From positions 145,534 to 209,533 of the forward strand of contig DATNEW010000001.1 of assembly GCA_035606695.1 (NCBI GenBank): a stretch of DNA of 64,000 nt. The letters run 5' to 3'. The notes beneath the pieces are model-generated. The model had not been told where the DNA came from, did no database searches, and saw only the letters and a list, made by a program, of their open reading frames with translations. Below, one piece after another: positions 46,926 to 55,539 of this stretch. How positions within the stretch are numbered: the stretch's first letter is position 1; each line of letters begins with the position of its first letter. The position numbers and the translations under genes were made by a program. Origin of the DNA: Gemmatimonadaceae bacterium. Lineage in GTDB: Bacteria; Gemmatimonadota; Gemmatimonadetes; Gemmatimonadales; Gemmatimonadaceae.

Positions 46926-47903
46926 CTAGAGTTTGTAAAGTTGCCGAGCATTCTCGGACATGATCTTCTTTCGCTCCTCGTCGCTCACTCGAAGCGCCGC
47001 CAGACTCGCCTTCATCTTCGAGATGCTCCCGATCTGGTGCGGATAGTCGCTCGCCGCCAGCAGTTGGCCGGCGCCGGCGAAATCGACACAGCACCGCAGC
47101 GCGTTCGGATCGAAGTTCACACAATCGTAATAAAAATTCCGTAAATACTCGCTGGGCTTCCTCGAAATGTCCGCCCGGCAGTCCGGAAACGCCTCGAATC
47201 CGCGGTCGAGACGCTCGACCAGATACGGAATCGCACCGCCCAGGTGGCCGAGCACCCACTTGATGTTCGGGTAGCGCTCGGGCACGCCGGCGAAGACCAG
47301 CTTCGCCGCGGCAAGGGTCGTATCGGCCAGGAATCCAACCAGCGGCATCAGCCAATAGTCCGTCATCGCTTCGACACCGACCGGATCGGTCGGATGGATG
47401 TGGATGATCGCGCCCAGTCGGTTGGCTTCGGCCCACAACGGCTCGTAGCGTTTGTCGGCGAGCGCCACGCCGTTCACGTTGCTGAAGACCATCGCGCCCG
47501 GAAAGCCCAGCTGCGTCATCGCACGCGTCAGTTCGGCGACGGATGCGGCCGGATCGTTCAGCGGCAGCGTCGCCAGCGACTTGAAGCGCGGCGAGCGTTC
47601 ACGCACGATCTTGGCGAATGCATCGTTGACGAGACGCGCGAATCGCACCGCGCGCTCCGGCGACTCGACGTGCGTGCCCGGCGTGGTGAAGGTGATGATC
47701 TGCGTATCGACGCCTTCGCGCTCCACTACTTCCTGCCGGTAATCGATGTCGCGATGCCCGCGCACGGCGACGTTGTAGTCTCCCGGGTAATGGATGCAGG
47801 GATTGCCCTCTGCATCGATGGTGATCTTCACCTCACTGTCGCCCTTCTCGAGCGCGCCGAGGTATTCGGGTGGATAGAAGTGATTGTGAACGTCAATCAG
47901 CAT
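46926..47903 (-). CDS. ACMSD-like amidohydrolase
   Basis: 325 residues from the ATG at 47903, which gives the family start MLIDVHNHFYPPEYL with the first metal-binding His pair. Further landmarks are VFSNVNGVAL, AIIHIHPTDPVG, WVLGHLGGAIPYLVERLDRG and ASDYPHQIG (strand-8 Asp). This is the amidohydrolase_2 group of 2-amino-3-carboxymuconate-6-semialdehyde decarboxylase and related (de)carboxylases. It overlaps the end of the APC permease by 11 bases, suggesting one transcript for uptake and breakdown of an aromatic or amino-acid-derived compound (inference). An AT-rich codon patch lies at 47125-47155. Confidence 0.85.
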   Translation of the reverse strand: MLIDVHNHFYPPEYLGALEKGDSEVKITIDAEGNPCIHYPGDYNVAVRGHRDIDYRQEVVEREGVDTQIITFTTPGTHVESPERAVRFARLVNDAFAKIVRERSPRFKSLATLPLNDPAASVAELTRAMTQLGFPGAMVFSNVNGVALADKRYEPLWAEANRLGAIIHIHPTDPVGVEAMTDYWLMPLVGFLADTTLAAAKLVFAGVPERYPNIKWVLGHLGGAIPYLVERLDRGFEAFPDCRADISRKPSEYLRNFYYDCVNFDPNALRCCVDFAGAGQLLAASDYPHQIGSISKMKASLAALRVSDEERKKIMSENARQLYKL

Positions 47904-49224
47904 GTCGAGAAGGGGTCGTGAGTAAGGTCGACCTGCGAGACACCAGGAGATACACCGGCCACCCCGCGGCAACGAAACCCAACCCGAGCCACGCGTTCAG
48001 GCCGTCCGACACCACTTGATTGATTACGATGGAAAGCGACGAAACGATGAACACGACCGGCACGACGGGAAAACCCCATACGCGGTAGGCCGGCCGATAA
48101 TTCGCGCGCGATCGCAGGCGCATCAACCCGATCGCCATCAAGGCGAAGAATAGCCACTCGGTGTACACGACGCGCGTGAACAGCGCGCGATAGGTGCCGG
48201 TCGACACCAGGATCACGGCCCACACGCCCTGCAGCAGAATCGCGCGATGCGGCGTGCGAAAGCGCGGATGGATCGCCGCCGCCCACGGCACGAGCAAGCG
48301 GTCGCGCGCCATCGCCAGGTACGCGCGCGGTCCGGCGAGAATGACGCCGTTCAGCGCACCGAACGTCGAGACCACGACGACGCCGGACATCACCGCCGCG
48401 CCACCGCGGCCAAGGAGCACGTCCGCCGCGTCGGCCGCGACGTGCGCCGACTTCGCGATCGCCTGCGGAGCGAGTAGATGAAAGTAGGCCGCATTGAGCG
48501 CGACGTAGCTTGCCGTCACGATCAGCACGCCCGCCACGAGCGCGCGCGGAATCGTCCGCTCCGGCTCACGCGTCTCCTCGGCGGCATACGTCACCATGTG
48601 CCAGCCGCCGAACGCGAAGAGTCCGGCGACGAGCGCCAGCGCGAATGAACGAAGCGACAGGCCGGCTGCCGATGCCGACGAATCGACCGTGTGCCCGACG
48701 TCCGTGCGCGGCGTGATCGTGAAGGCCGCAACGATGATCAGCGCGATCGCGGCCACTTTCAGAATCGTGAGCGTGGTCTGCAATACGCTGCCCTGCTTGA
48801 CGCCGACGTAGTTCACGGCCGTCAACACGATGATGCCGCCCACCGCGAGCACGCGCATTCCCGCGTCGCCGACCGGAACGAAAAAGGCGAGGTATCGCGC
48901 GAAGACCATCGCGATGACGGCGATGATGCCGGTGTGCATCGTCCAGAACATCGCCCAGCCCCAGAGAAACGCGACGCCTGGCGAGAACGCTTCGCGGAGA
49001 AACACGTAGACGCCGCCCGCTTGCGGAAACGCCGAGGCCAGCTCGGCCGCGATCAGCGCGCCGCAGAGCGTGAGCACGCCGGACACGATCCAGACGGCGT
49101 ACACCGCGCCGACCGTGGGGACGGTGCCGGTGATGACCGACGGTTGTACGAAGATGGAGGCGCCGATGATGATGCCAACGACGAGCGCCGTGGCGTGCAC
49201 CTGGCCGATGGAGCGGGAAAGCAC
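47893..49224 (-). CDS. APC-family amino acid permease
   Basis: 443 residues, twelve predicted helices. It opens with the APC substrate-site helix VVGIIIGASIFVQPS, then AELASAFPQAGGVYVFLREAF, LFAFGGWHMVTYAAEETREPERTIPRAL, and AGPRAYLAMARDRLLP-like segments. These fit the basic/neutral amino-acid antiporter branch. Inner membrane. First gene of a likely two-gene unit with the ACMSD-like hydrolase. Confidence 0.92.
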   Translation of the reverse strand: MLSRSIGQVHATALVVGIIIGASIFVQPSVITGTVPTVGAVYAVWIVSGVLTLCGALIAAELASAFPQAGGVYVFLREAFSPGVAFLWGWAMFWTMHTGIIAVIAMVFARYLAFFVPVGDAGMRVLAVGGIIVLTAVNYVGVKQGSVLQTTLTILKVAAIALIIVAAFTITPRTDVGHTVDSSASAAGLSLRSFALALVAGLFAFGGWHMVTYAAEETREPERTIPRALVAGVLIVTASYVALNAAYFHLLAPQAIAKSAHVAADAADVLLGRGGAAVMSGVVVVSTFGALNGVILAGPRAYLAMARDRLLVPWAAAIHPRFRTPHRAILLQGVWAVILVSTGTYRALFTRVVYTEWLFFALMAIGLMRLRSRANYRPAYRVWGFPVVPVVFIVSSLSIVINQVVSDGLNAWLGLGFVAAGWPVYLLVSRRSTLLTTPSRHAD

Positions 49225-49540
49225 GGGCGGAAAACTGCCCGTTTGGGCTCGAGGCTGCTAGAGGTCGGTGCGCGCTGGACGGCGTCCGCGGGCGTTGACG
49301 CCGTGCTGTCTCATTACAGAGACGATTTCCATGGGCGGGGTGTGCGGTGCGTCACACGCCTGCGCCCGCTGACTTCGTCACGCAAGCCCGCAAGCCGAGT
49401 AACAACAGCCACTTGTGCTTTTTTCACACGAATTGTCTCGGATTGCCGCGCGTCAGGCACGCCGGGTGCCTTTTGAATGAGCGCAGACTCGATCGCGCCG
49501 TGAGTGGACGTGAGTGATCGACTTTCACAGGAGTGGATAG
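49225..49540. other. 316-base divergent intergenic region
   Basis: No credible coding sequence. It holds a small hairpin GGGC-8-GCCC (about 49228-49243), and AGGCAC/GTGCCT with a 5-base loop followed by TTTT (49455-49474), which is terminator-like in the plus direction. T-rich TGTGCTTTTTTCAC lies near 49415. CAGGAG at about 49528 is the ribosome-binding site for the gene at 49541. Promoters for both divergent genes must lie here, but no strong -35/-10 pair was found. Confidence 0.5.
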
Positions 49541-50362
49541 ATGCAACTCGCTCGTTGGATTCAGAGATCGCTGCCGATGGCAGCCGTGGGAATCATCAGC
49601 GCCGCGCCGATGGCGATGGCGCAGAGTGGGCAGGAGCTGTTCGAGTGGAACGGCCGCGTGGATCAGGAAGTTCAGATCGTCATGCGCGGCAACAACGTCC
49701 GCACGAACGCGATGACGAATACCGACACGCGGGCCGCGCGCGTCAGAACCTTCAGCACGTTGCCACGCGGCGACGGCCAGGTGCAGGTGCAGGTGCTGAA
49801 CGGCCGCGGCAGCGTCGACGTCGTTCAACAGCCGAGCGCGCAGAATGGCTACACGACCATCGTGCGGGTGTCGGATCCGCAGTCGGGCGCGACCAATTAT
49901 CGCCTGGCCGCGTACTGGCAGAGCTACTCGAACGGCGACGTGTACAGCAATGACGATCGTCGCGATCGCGACCGACGTGACCACCGTGACCGGGGGCGCG
50001 GCAATAACGGCATCAACAACGGCATCAACAACGGCGTCAACGGCAACTACTATCCGCAGGGTGCGAGTCAGGCGCTGCACTGGAGCGGGAACGTCGACGG
50101 CGAGCTCGAGATCCGCATTCAGAACGGCCGCATGACGTATCGCAATCTGAGCGGCCAGCAGCCCACGAACATTCGGGCCGATCAGGGCAACCTGAACATG
50201 CCGCGCGGCGCGGCGAACGTCAGCGTGGTCCAGAATCAGGGTCGCGGCACGGTGACGGTGATCCAGCAGCCGTCGAACTACAACGGCTACACGACGGTCC
50301 TTCGCATTCGCGATCCGCAGGGCGGCTACGGCTTCTACGATTTCAATCTGGTGTGGCAGTAA
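49541..50362 (+). CDS. Exported protein with two tandem homologous domains, unknown
   Basis: 273 residues; ATG preceded by CAGGAG. A signal peptide ends near PMAMAQS. Two copies of a roughly 95-residue beta-rich module are present: residues about 33-130 (FEWNGRVDQEVQIVMRG ... NGYTTIVRVSDPQ) and about 178-273 (LHWSGNVDGELEIRIQNG ... NGYTTVLRIRDPQ). Between them is a charged linker rich in Asp and Arg followed by Asn/Gly repeats (NNGINNGINNGVNG). No family recognised. Confidence 0.7.
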   Translation: MQLARWIQRSLPMAAVGIISAAPMAMAQSGQELFEWNGRVDQEVQIVMRGNNVRTNAMTNTDTRAARVRTFSTLPRGDGQVQVQVLNGRGSVDVVQQPSAQNGYTTIVRVSDPQSGATNYRLAAYWQSYSNGDVYSNDDRRDRDRRDHRDRGRGNNGINNGINNGVNGNYYPQGASQALHWSGNVDGELEIRIQNGRMTYRNLSGQQPTNIRADQGNLNMPRGAANVSVVQNQGRGTVTVIQQPSNYNGYTTVLRIRDPQGGYGFYDFNLVWQ

Positions 50363-50518
50363 GTAGCCAAGTGTAAGGCGACATAGCGCGGCGGTGGGGT
50401 CGCGCGGAGACGGTGGACGGATGGGACACGGGCGGCTGGGTTGGGCGGAGGCCGGTTCCATCTTTCCACCGTTCGCGTATTGCGCCATAATCAGGCGCCA
50501 ATCTCCTCGTGACTATTC

Positions 50519-51670
50519 GTGCCCACCGCCCTGCACAACGCTGTGTCGCTCCGCCGCCTTCGCGCCGCGTGGCTGTTCGTGCTCGTGTCGCTCGCCGCCG
50601 TTACATCAGGCGCCGCGGCGCAGAGCATTCCGACAAAGCTCAGCGACAGCGCGTTCTGGAAGCTCGTCACCGATTTCTCGGAGACGAACGGATACTTCCG
50701 CTCCGACAACTTCACGTCGAACGAGAACACCTATCAGTGGGTGATTCCGGACCTCCAGCGCACGACCAAGCCTGGCGGCGTCTACCTCGGCGTTGGACCC
50801 GATCAGAACTTCACGTATCTCGTGGCGCTCAAGCCGAAGATCGCGTTCATCTTCGACATCCGGCGCCAGAACATGCTGACGCACCTGATGTACAAGGCGT
50901 TGATCGAGCAGTCGAGCGATCGCGCCGATTTCACGGCGCGCCTCTTTGCGCGCGCTCGGCCGGCCGGACTCGATACCGGATCGAGCCCCAAGGCGATCCT
51001 CGCCGCGTTTCAAGCCGTACCGCCGGACACCGTGGCGTACCGCCGCAACGTTGCCGCGATCTACGACCGCCTCACGAAGCAGCATGGATTCAAGTTGTCG
51101 GATGCCGACTCGAGCACGATCAATTACGTCTATCACACGTTCGTGGCGTATGGTCCCGACATCAATTACAACTCGAACATGCAGGGTGGCGGCTACGGCC
51201 GGGGACGCATGCCCAGTTGGGCAGAGCTGCAGATCGAGACGGACAGTGCCGGGTTGAATCGCAGCTACATGGCGAATGAAGCGAACTTCCGCGCGCTCAA
51301 GGACCTGGAGTCGAACAATCTCGTCGTGCCGCTCGTTGGTGATTTCGCGGGCCCGAAGGCGATTCGCGCCGTCGGACAATATCTCAAGGATCACCAGGCC
51401 ACGGTGACGGCATTCTACCTCTCGAATGTCGAACAGTATCTCTTCCAGCAGGAAGACGACTGGAAGAAGTTCTACACGAACGTCGGCACGCTGCCGCTCG
51501 ATTCCACGAGCACGTTCATTCGCTCGGTGTTCAACGGCATGGGCTACAGCCGGTCCGGCGGGGGCTACATGCGATCGGACCAGATGCTCGCGTCGATGAT
51601 GCAGCAGCTCTCGATGTTCAACGCGGGCCAGCTGACGATGTATTTCCAGGTGATTCAGTCGTCACGCTGA
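50519..51670 (+). CDS. Exported protein resembling the LIC_10091 family
   Basis: 383 residues from a GTG. Signal peptide: AAWLFVLVSLAAVTSGAAAQ. The main part contains SETNGYFRSDNFTSNE, YLGVGPDQNFTYLVALKP, AFIFDIRRQNMLTHLMYKALIE and a C-terminal FYLSNVEQYLF. The GVGPDQN-to-FDIRRQN order resembles a modified methyltransferase-like Rossmann core, as I recall for proteins annotated LIC_10091. No catalytic claim is made. Seven bases upstream of the class V PLP gene on the same strand, so possibly co-transcribed with it. Confidence 0.6.
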   Translation: MPTALHNAVSLRRLRAAWLFVLVSLAAVTSGAAAQSIPTKLSDSAFWKLVTDFSETNGYFRSDNFTSNENTYQWVIPDLQRTTKPGGVYLGVGPDQNFTYLVALKPKIAFIFDIRRQNMLTHLMYKALIEQSSDRADFTARLFARARPAGLDTGSSPKAILAAFQAVPPDTVAYRRNVAAIYDRLTKQHGFKLSDADSSTINYVYHTFVAYGPDINYNSNMQGGGYGRGRMPSWAELQIETDSAGLNRSYMANEANFRALKDLESNNLVVPLVGDFAGPKAIRAVGQYLKDHQATVTAFYLSNVEQYLFQQEDDWKKFYTNVGTLPLDSTSTFIRSVFNGMGYSRSGGGYMRSDQMLASMMQQLSMFNAGQLTMYFQVIQSSR

Positions 51671-51677
51671 TCCAGAA

Positions 51678-52853
51678 ATGACGACATCGACTTCACCTAT
51701 GCTCGCCGCCCCCGGTTACGATCTCGACGGCTGGCGGAAGCGCATTCCCCTGCTCTCCTCGTTAATACCGCTCAACAACTGCTCGCAATCGCCGCAGTGT
51801 GACGTCACGCGCGCGGCGGCCGAGCGGTATCTCGCATCGTGGAATGGCGCGGGGATGGATTGGGATGCGTGGATGGAAGAAGTGCGGCTCGCAAAGGCCG
51901 AGTTCGCGCGGCTGATCAATGCATCGCCCGATGACGTGGCGATCTTCGGCTCGGTGTCCGAAGCGACGAGCGCCGTCGCGAGCGCGATCGACTTCAGCGG
52001 CCCACGCAAGAACGTCGTCGTCACCGAAGCGGAGTTTCCGACAATCGGCCACGTGTGGCTCGCGCAGGAACGCCGCGGTGCAACGGTGAAGTGGGTGCCG
52101 GTGAGCGACGAAGGTGTCATCGAGCTCAGTGCCTACGACTCCGTCCTCGATGAGAACACCGCCGTCGTCTCCGCGTGCCATGGCTATTACCTCAACGGCG
52201 CGCTGCAGAATCTCGGCGCGATCGCCGAGCGTGCGCACGCGAACGGTGCGCTCCTTTACGTCGATGCGTACCAAAGCCTGGGCACCGTACCGGTCGACGT
52301 GAAAGCAGCCAACGTCGATTTTCTCGCATCGGGAAATTTGAAATTTCTCATGGGCGTGCCGGGCGTCGCATTTCTGTACGTGCGGCGCGACGTTGCCGAG
52401 CGGATGGAACCGGCGACGACGGGCTGGTTCGGCCGGTCGAATCCCTTCGCCTTCACGGTCAAGCAACTCGACTGGGCGCCGTCGGCGACGCGGTTCGACA
52501 TGGGCACGCCGCCGATCATCAACGCGTACATCTCACGGGCGGGAATGCAGATCATCAATGACTTGGGCGTTCCTGCCGTTCGCGCCTGGCTCGAGGTGCT
52601 CGGCCGGCGATTGATCGCGGGCGCCCACGAACGTGGACTGACCGTGCACGGCCCATTGGAGATGTCGCGCAAGACCGCGACGACCGCGATCGTCGTGGAC
52701 GATTCGCATCACGTCGAGCTGGAGATGCGCCGCGCGGGATTCCTGCCGTCGGCGCGCGGGCCGGTCGTGCGGCTCGCTCCCCATTTCTATAATTCGATCG
52801 ACGACGTCGATTCCGCGCTGGACGCGCTCACCACGATCCTCGCGCGTTCGTGA
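51678..52853 (+). CDS. Class V (NifS/kynureninase-fold) PLP-dependent enzyme
   Basis: 391 residues. Fold-type I landmarks are the substrate loop PLNNCSQSPQ, VSEATSAVASA (phosphate-binding region), VVVTEAEFPTIGHVW, VVSACHGYYLNGA, ALLYVDAYQSLG (Asp that pairs with the pyridine N), and FLASGNLKFLMG with the Schiff-base Lys222. There is no active-site Cys loop typical of desulfurases, so aminotransferase or kynureninase-like chemistry is likelier. Its stop overlaps the start of the NSS symporter (GTGA), implying joint expression for uptake and processing of one amino compound. Confidence 0.87.
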   Translation: MTTSTSPMLAAPGYDLDGWRKRIPLLSSLIPLNNCSQSPQCDVTRAAAERYLASWNGAGMDWDAWMEEVRLAKAEFARLINASPDDVAIFGSVSEATSAVASAIDFSGPRKNVVVTEAEFPTIGHVWLAQERRGATVKWVPVSDEGVIELSAYDSVLDENTAVVSACHGYYLNGALQNLGAIAERAHANGALLYVDAYQSLGTVPVDVKAANVDFLASGNLKFLMGVPGVAFLYVRRDVAERMEPATTGWFGRSNPFAFTVKQLDWAPSATRFDMGTPPIINAYISRAGMQIINDLGVPAVRAWLEVLGRRLIAGAHERGLTVHGPLEMSRKTATTAIVVDDSHHVELEMRRAGFLPSARGPVVRLAPHFYNSIDDVDSALDALTTILARS

Positions 52854-54211
52854 CGGCCCCCGCCCCCGCCACTGTGCCCGCGCACCGCGAGACGTTTGCC
52901 TCGCGATTCGGCACGCTGGTGACGATCATCGGCGTGGCGATCGGACTCGGCAACGTGTGGCGCTTTCCGTACATGGTTGGAAAGTTCGGCGGCGCCGCCT
53001 TCGTACTGTTTTATGTCGTCGTGTCGGTCGTCATCGGCGTGCCGGCGCTCATGGCCGAATTCGCGCTCGGACGATTCTCGCGGCGCGGACCCGTTGGCGC
53101 ATTCGCCGCGGCGGGAATTCCATTCGGCCGCGAGGTTGGCTGGTTCTTCTTCGTCGTCGTGATGGCGGCGACGGGATATTACACCGCCGTCATCGGGTGG
53201 GTGTTGTACTACGCGGTCGCGCAGGTGGCGACGGGTCTCCACATGCCGATCGATGCCTCGGCGGTGCTCCCGCCCGACCACGGCTTCGTCGCGAAGTCGT
53301 TCGTGCTGCAACTGGTGTGCACCGGTGCAGTCATCATCACGGCGGCGGCGGTCGTCGGCCGAGGATTGCGGGCGGGTATCGAGCGCGCGAGCAAGGTCGT
53401 GCTGCCGGTGTTGATGATCGTGATTCTCATCCTCATGGCGCGTTCGCTGACGCTGCCCGGCGCGATGAAGGGGGTGCAGTGGTACATCCTCAAGTTCCGC
53501 TGGGCGGATCTCACGCCGCAAGTGATGGTCGCGGCGATCGGCCACGCGATCTTTTCGCTCTCGCTGGGCGGCACGTTCATGGTGGTGTACGGCTCGTATC
53601 TCGACGCGAACGAGAGTTTGTCGAGTCCCGCGATCTGGACCGTGGTCGGCGACACCGGCTCGGCGCTGCTCTGCGGATTCGCGATCATTCCCGCGGTGTT
53701 CGCGCTCGGTCTCGAGCCGACGTCCGGCCCGGGGTTGATCTTCGCGACGCTGCCGAAGGTCTTCGCGGCGATTCCGTTCGGCGCGCTGTTCGGCTGTCTG
53801 TTTTTCGTCGGCTTGTTTGGCGCGGGCTACCTCTCGGACATCGGCGCGTTCGAGGTGCTGGTCGCGGGAATCACCGACAACACGCGGATCGTGCGCGGGC
53901 GCGCCGTGTGGGTCGTGGCGTGCGCGGTGTTTGTGCTCTCCATTCCGCCGACGATCAACAACGGTATCTTCGTGCCGTGGGACCTGACGTTCGGCTCGGG
54001 GATGCAGACGCTCGGGTCGCTCGTGGCGGTGTTGGCCGTGGGCTGGTGCATCGCGCGGTCGACGGCGCTGCGCCAGCTCGGTGAGCGCGGCGAGAAACCT
54101 GCGCCGCGCTGGTTGTATTACTGGATTCGGTTCGGCATTCCCGCCGCGATCGGGTTTACCGGGGTGTGGTGGTTGTTGTCGAGTGTGTTTGGGGCGGTGA
54201 CGGCGGTGTAG
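52850..54211 (+). CDS. NSS-family sodium-dependent transporter
   Basis: 453 residues from a GTG overlapping the previous stop. The family signature is GLGNVWRFPYMVGKFGGAAF-type (TM1), followed by helices of the LeuT fold, SLGGTFMVVYGSY (TM6 region), and a total of eleven to twelve predicted helices. NSS proteins cotransport amino acids or amines with Na+. Coupling to the class V PLP enzyme suggests the substrate is an amino acid that is then transaminated or cleaved. Confidence 0.92.
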   Translation: MTAPAPATVPAHRETFASRFGTLVTIIGVAIGLGNVWRFPYMVGKFGGAAFVLFYVVVSVVIGVPALMAEFALGRFSRRGPVGAFAAAGIPFGREVGWFFFVVVMAATGYYTAVIGWVLYYAVAQVATGLHMPIDASAVLPPDHGFVAKSFVLQLVCTGAVIITAAAVVGRGLRAGIERASKVVLPVLMIVILILMARSLTLPGAMKGVQWYILKFRWADLTPQVMVAAIGHAIFSLSLGGTFMVVYGSYLDANESLSSPAIWTVVGDTGSALLCGFAIIPAVFALGLEPTSGPGLIFATLPKVFAAIPFGALFGCLFFVGLFGAGYLSDIGAFEVLVAGITDNTRIVRGRAVWVVACAVFVLSIPPTINNGIFVPWDLTFGSGMQTLGSLVAVLAVGWCIARSTALRQLGERGEKPAPRWLYYWIRFGIPAAIGFTGVWWLLSSVFGAVTAV

Positions 54212-54258
54212 CGGAACGCAGTGTGTCGTCGCGAATTCCGCGCAGTATGTCACGTGAT

Positions 54259-54264
54259 TATAAT
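54259..54264 (+). promoter_or_regulatory. Consensus -10 box almost abutting a start codon
   Basis: A perfect TATAAT lies nine bases before the ATG at 54274, inside AT-rich DNA. With normal spacing the transcript would begin within two or three bases of the ATG, so the mRNA would be leaderless. A TTCCGC at 54236-54241 could be a weak -35 at 17 bases. Confidence 0.5.
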
Positions 54265-54273
54265 TATCTAACA

Positions 54274-54786
54274 ATGCCCGTCTCGGTCTCCAGCTCGAAG
54301 CTGATCTACGAATGCCTGAAGGACGTCGGGGTGCGCATCGTCTCGGCGCTTCCCGAAACCTGGCTCGTGCATCTCATCCGGATGTCGGAAGACGATCCGG
54401 ACATGACGCTGGTGCGGCTGGCGAAGGAAGAGGAAGGCGTTGGCATCTCCGCCGGCGCGCACCTGGCCGGCGTGCGCTCGGCGATGCTGATGCAGAATCA
54501 CGGGTTTCTCGCGTCGGTGAACGGCATCGTGTCGTGTGCACAGCTGTATCGCATTCCGCTGCTGATGCTCATCAGCCACCGCGGCGAGTTCGGCGAGCGC
54601 GATCCGTGGCAGACCGAAGGCGGCGGCGTGACGACACACGTGCTCGATGCGCTGCGCATTCCGCATATGCTGCTCGATTCGCCGGACCACGTCTCGCGCC
54701 GCATCCACAAGGCGCAGACGCTCGCGTACTCGGCAAGCCGTCCGGTGGCGTTGCTGCTCAGCCGCGATCTGATGTGGGAGGAATAA
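54274..54786 (+). CDS. ThDP-dependent decarboxylase, alpha subunit (ComD-like, second copy)
   Basis: 170 residues: the Pyr domain alone. RIVSALPETWLVHLI, then the activating-Glu segment AKEEEGVGISAGAHLAG, MLMQNHGFLASVNG, and LMLISHRGEFGERDPWQ. The EEEGVGI-SAGAHLAG form is close to the sulfopyruvate decarboxylase alpha type, closer than the copy at 11848 (REGEAWQVAAG). The beta half follows after 56 bases. Substrate is probably a 2-oxo acid made by the upstream PLP enzyme (inference). Confidence 0.84.
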   Translation: MPVSVSSSKLIYECLKDVGVRIVSALPETWLVHLIRMSEDDPDMTLVRLAKEEEGVGISAGAHLAGVRSAMLMQNHGFLASVNGIVSCAQLYRIPLLMLISHRGEFGERDPWQTEGGGVTTHVLDALRIPHMLLDSPDHVSRRIHKAQTLAYSASRPVALLLSRDLMWEE

Positions 54787-54800
54787 GCTAGTATGCGGAA

Positions 54801-54837
54801 TTCCGAGCGGAGGTGCGAAGCGCCGCAGCGAGGAACC
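54801..54837. repeat. Single-arm copy of the dispersed repeat, provides the RBS of the beta subunit
   Basis: TTCCGAGCGGAGGTGCGAAG ... CAGCGAGGAACC matches the left arm of the repeat at 4579 with an insertion. Its GAGGAACC end lies about six bases before the ATG at 54843 and is the best ribosome-binding site for that gene. Confidence 0.65.
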
Positions 54838-54842
54838 ATCAC

Positions 54843-55412
54843 ATGAAGCGCCGCGATGCGATGGAGTCCGTGTATGCGGATCTCGAGGCGTGCGTCGTCG
54901 TCACGATCATGGGCGCGGTGGCGGCCGAACTGCAGTCGATCGGCCACAAGCCGAACTTCTTCTATCTGCAGCACGCGATGGGCCTGGCGTCGTCGATGGG
55001 ATTGGGCATTGCGCTCAGCCGCCCGGACCTCAGAGTGGTGGTGTTCGACGGCGACGGGTCGATTCTCATGAACCTCGGCGGGCTCACGACGCTGGCACGC
55101 TATCGTCCGACGAATCTCGTGCACGTGGTGTTCGACAACGAGAGCTTGTTGTCAGTCGGCGGCTTCCCGACCGCGACGTCGACGGGCAGCGACATCGCCG
55201 GCATGGCGCGCGCCGCTGGAATTCCTCGCGCGACGACCGTGAGTACACTCGACGAGTTTGGCACCGCGTTCCGCGGCGCTCTCGCGGCGAATGAGCTGAC
55301 GACGATCGTCGCCAAGGTCGAGGCGGTTGGACCCTCGGGTTACGTGACCGACCTGTCGTTGTTAGAGAATCGTTATCAATTCGCGCGGTATCTCAAATCG
55401 ACGTCATCCTGA
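54843..55412 (+). CDS. ThDP-dependent decarboxylase, beta subunit (ComE-like, second copy)
   Basis: 189 residues from the ATG at 54843, chosen for the repeat-derived GAGGAACC upstream. HAMGLASSMGLGIALS precedes the ThDP motif VFDGDGSILMNLGG and VFDNESLLSVGG. It completes the enzyme with the alpha subunit at 54274. The final residues and the stop (TCATCC-TGA) are part of the next repeat copy, so the C-terminus was probably set by the repeat's insertion. An AT-rich patch (TTGTTAGAGAATCGTTATCA, 55358-55377) encodes LLENRYQ near the end. Confidence 0.85.
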   Translation: MKRRDAMESVYADLEACVVVTIMGAVAAELQSIGHKPNFFYLQHAMGLASSMGLGIALSRPDLRVVVFDGDGSILMNLGGLTTLARYRPTNLVHVVFDNESLLSVGGFPTATSTGSDIAGMARAAGIPRATTVSTLDEFGTAFRGALAANELTTIVAKVEAVGPSGYVTDLSLLENRYQFARYLKSTSS

Positions 55413-55520
55413 GGAGCGAATCGACGAAGGACCTCTTGCTCCGCGGAGCGCTGTATACGGTTCCTCCGCCGGGACGAGGGTCCCTCGACTCCGGCGCTGC
55501 GCGCCTCCGCTCGGGATGAC
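55403..55520. repeat. Dispersed REP-like inverted repeat, long copy
   Basis: Begins GTCATCCTGAGGAGCG (55403) inside the last codons of the beta subunit and ends CTCCGCTCGGGATGAC (55520). An inner pair, AGGACCTC versus GAGGGTCC, and CTCCGCGGAG, add further stems. It fills the gap between the decarboxylase and the cyclase-family gene. Confidence 0.8.
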
Positions 55521-55539
55521 CATACTTACGGAGCCACCC

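Noticed and set aside
49455..49474. Riboswitch or strong terminator upstream of 49541
   Set aside because: Only a 6-bp stem with a short T-run; no conserved riboswitch core is visible, so it is only mentioned as terminator-like.
52787..54274. A 495-codon minus-strand open frame
   Set aside because: It is the antisense shadow of the NSS symporter, with Arg/His/Asp-rich composition and no motifs.
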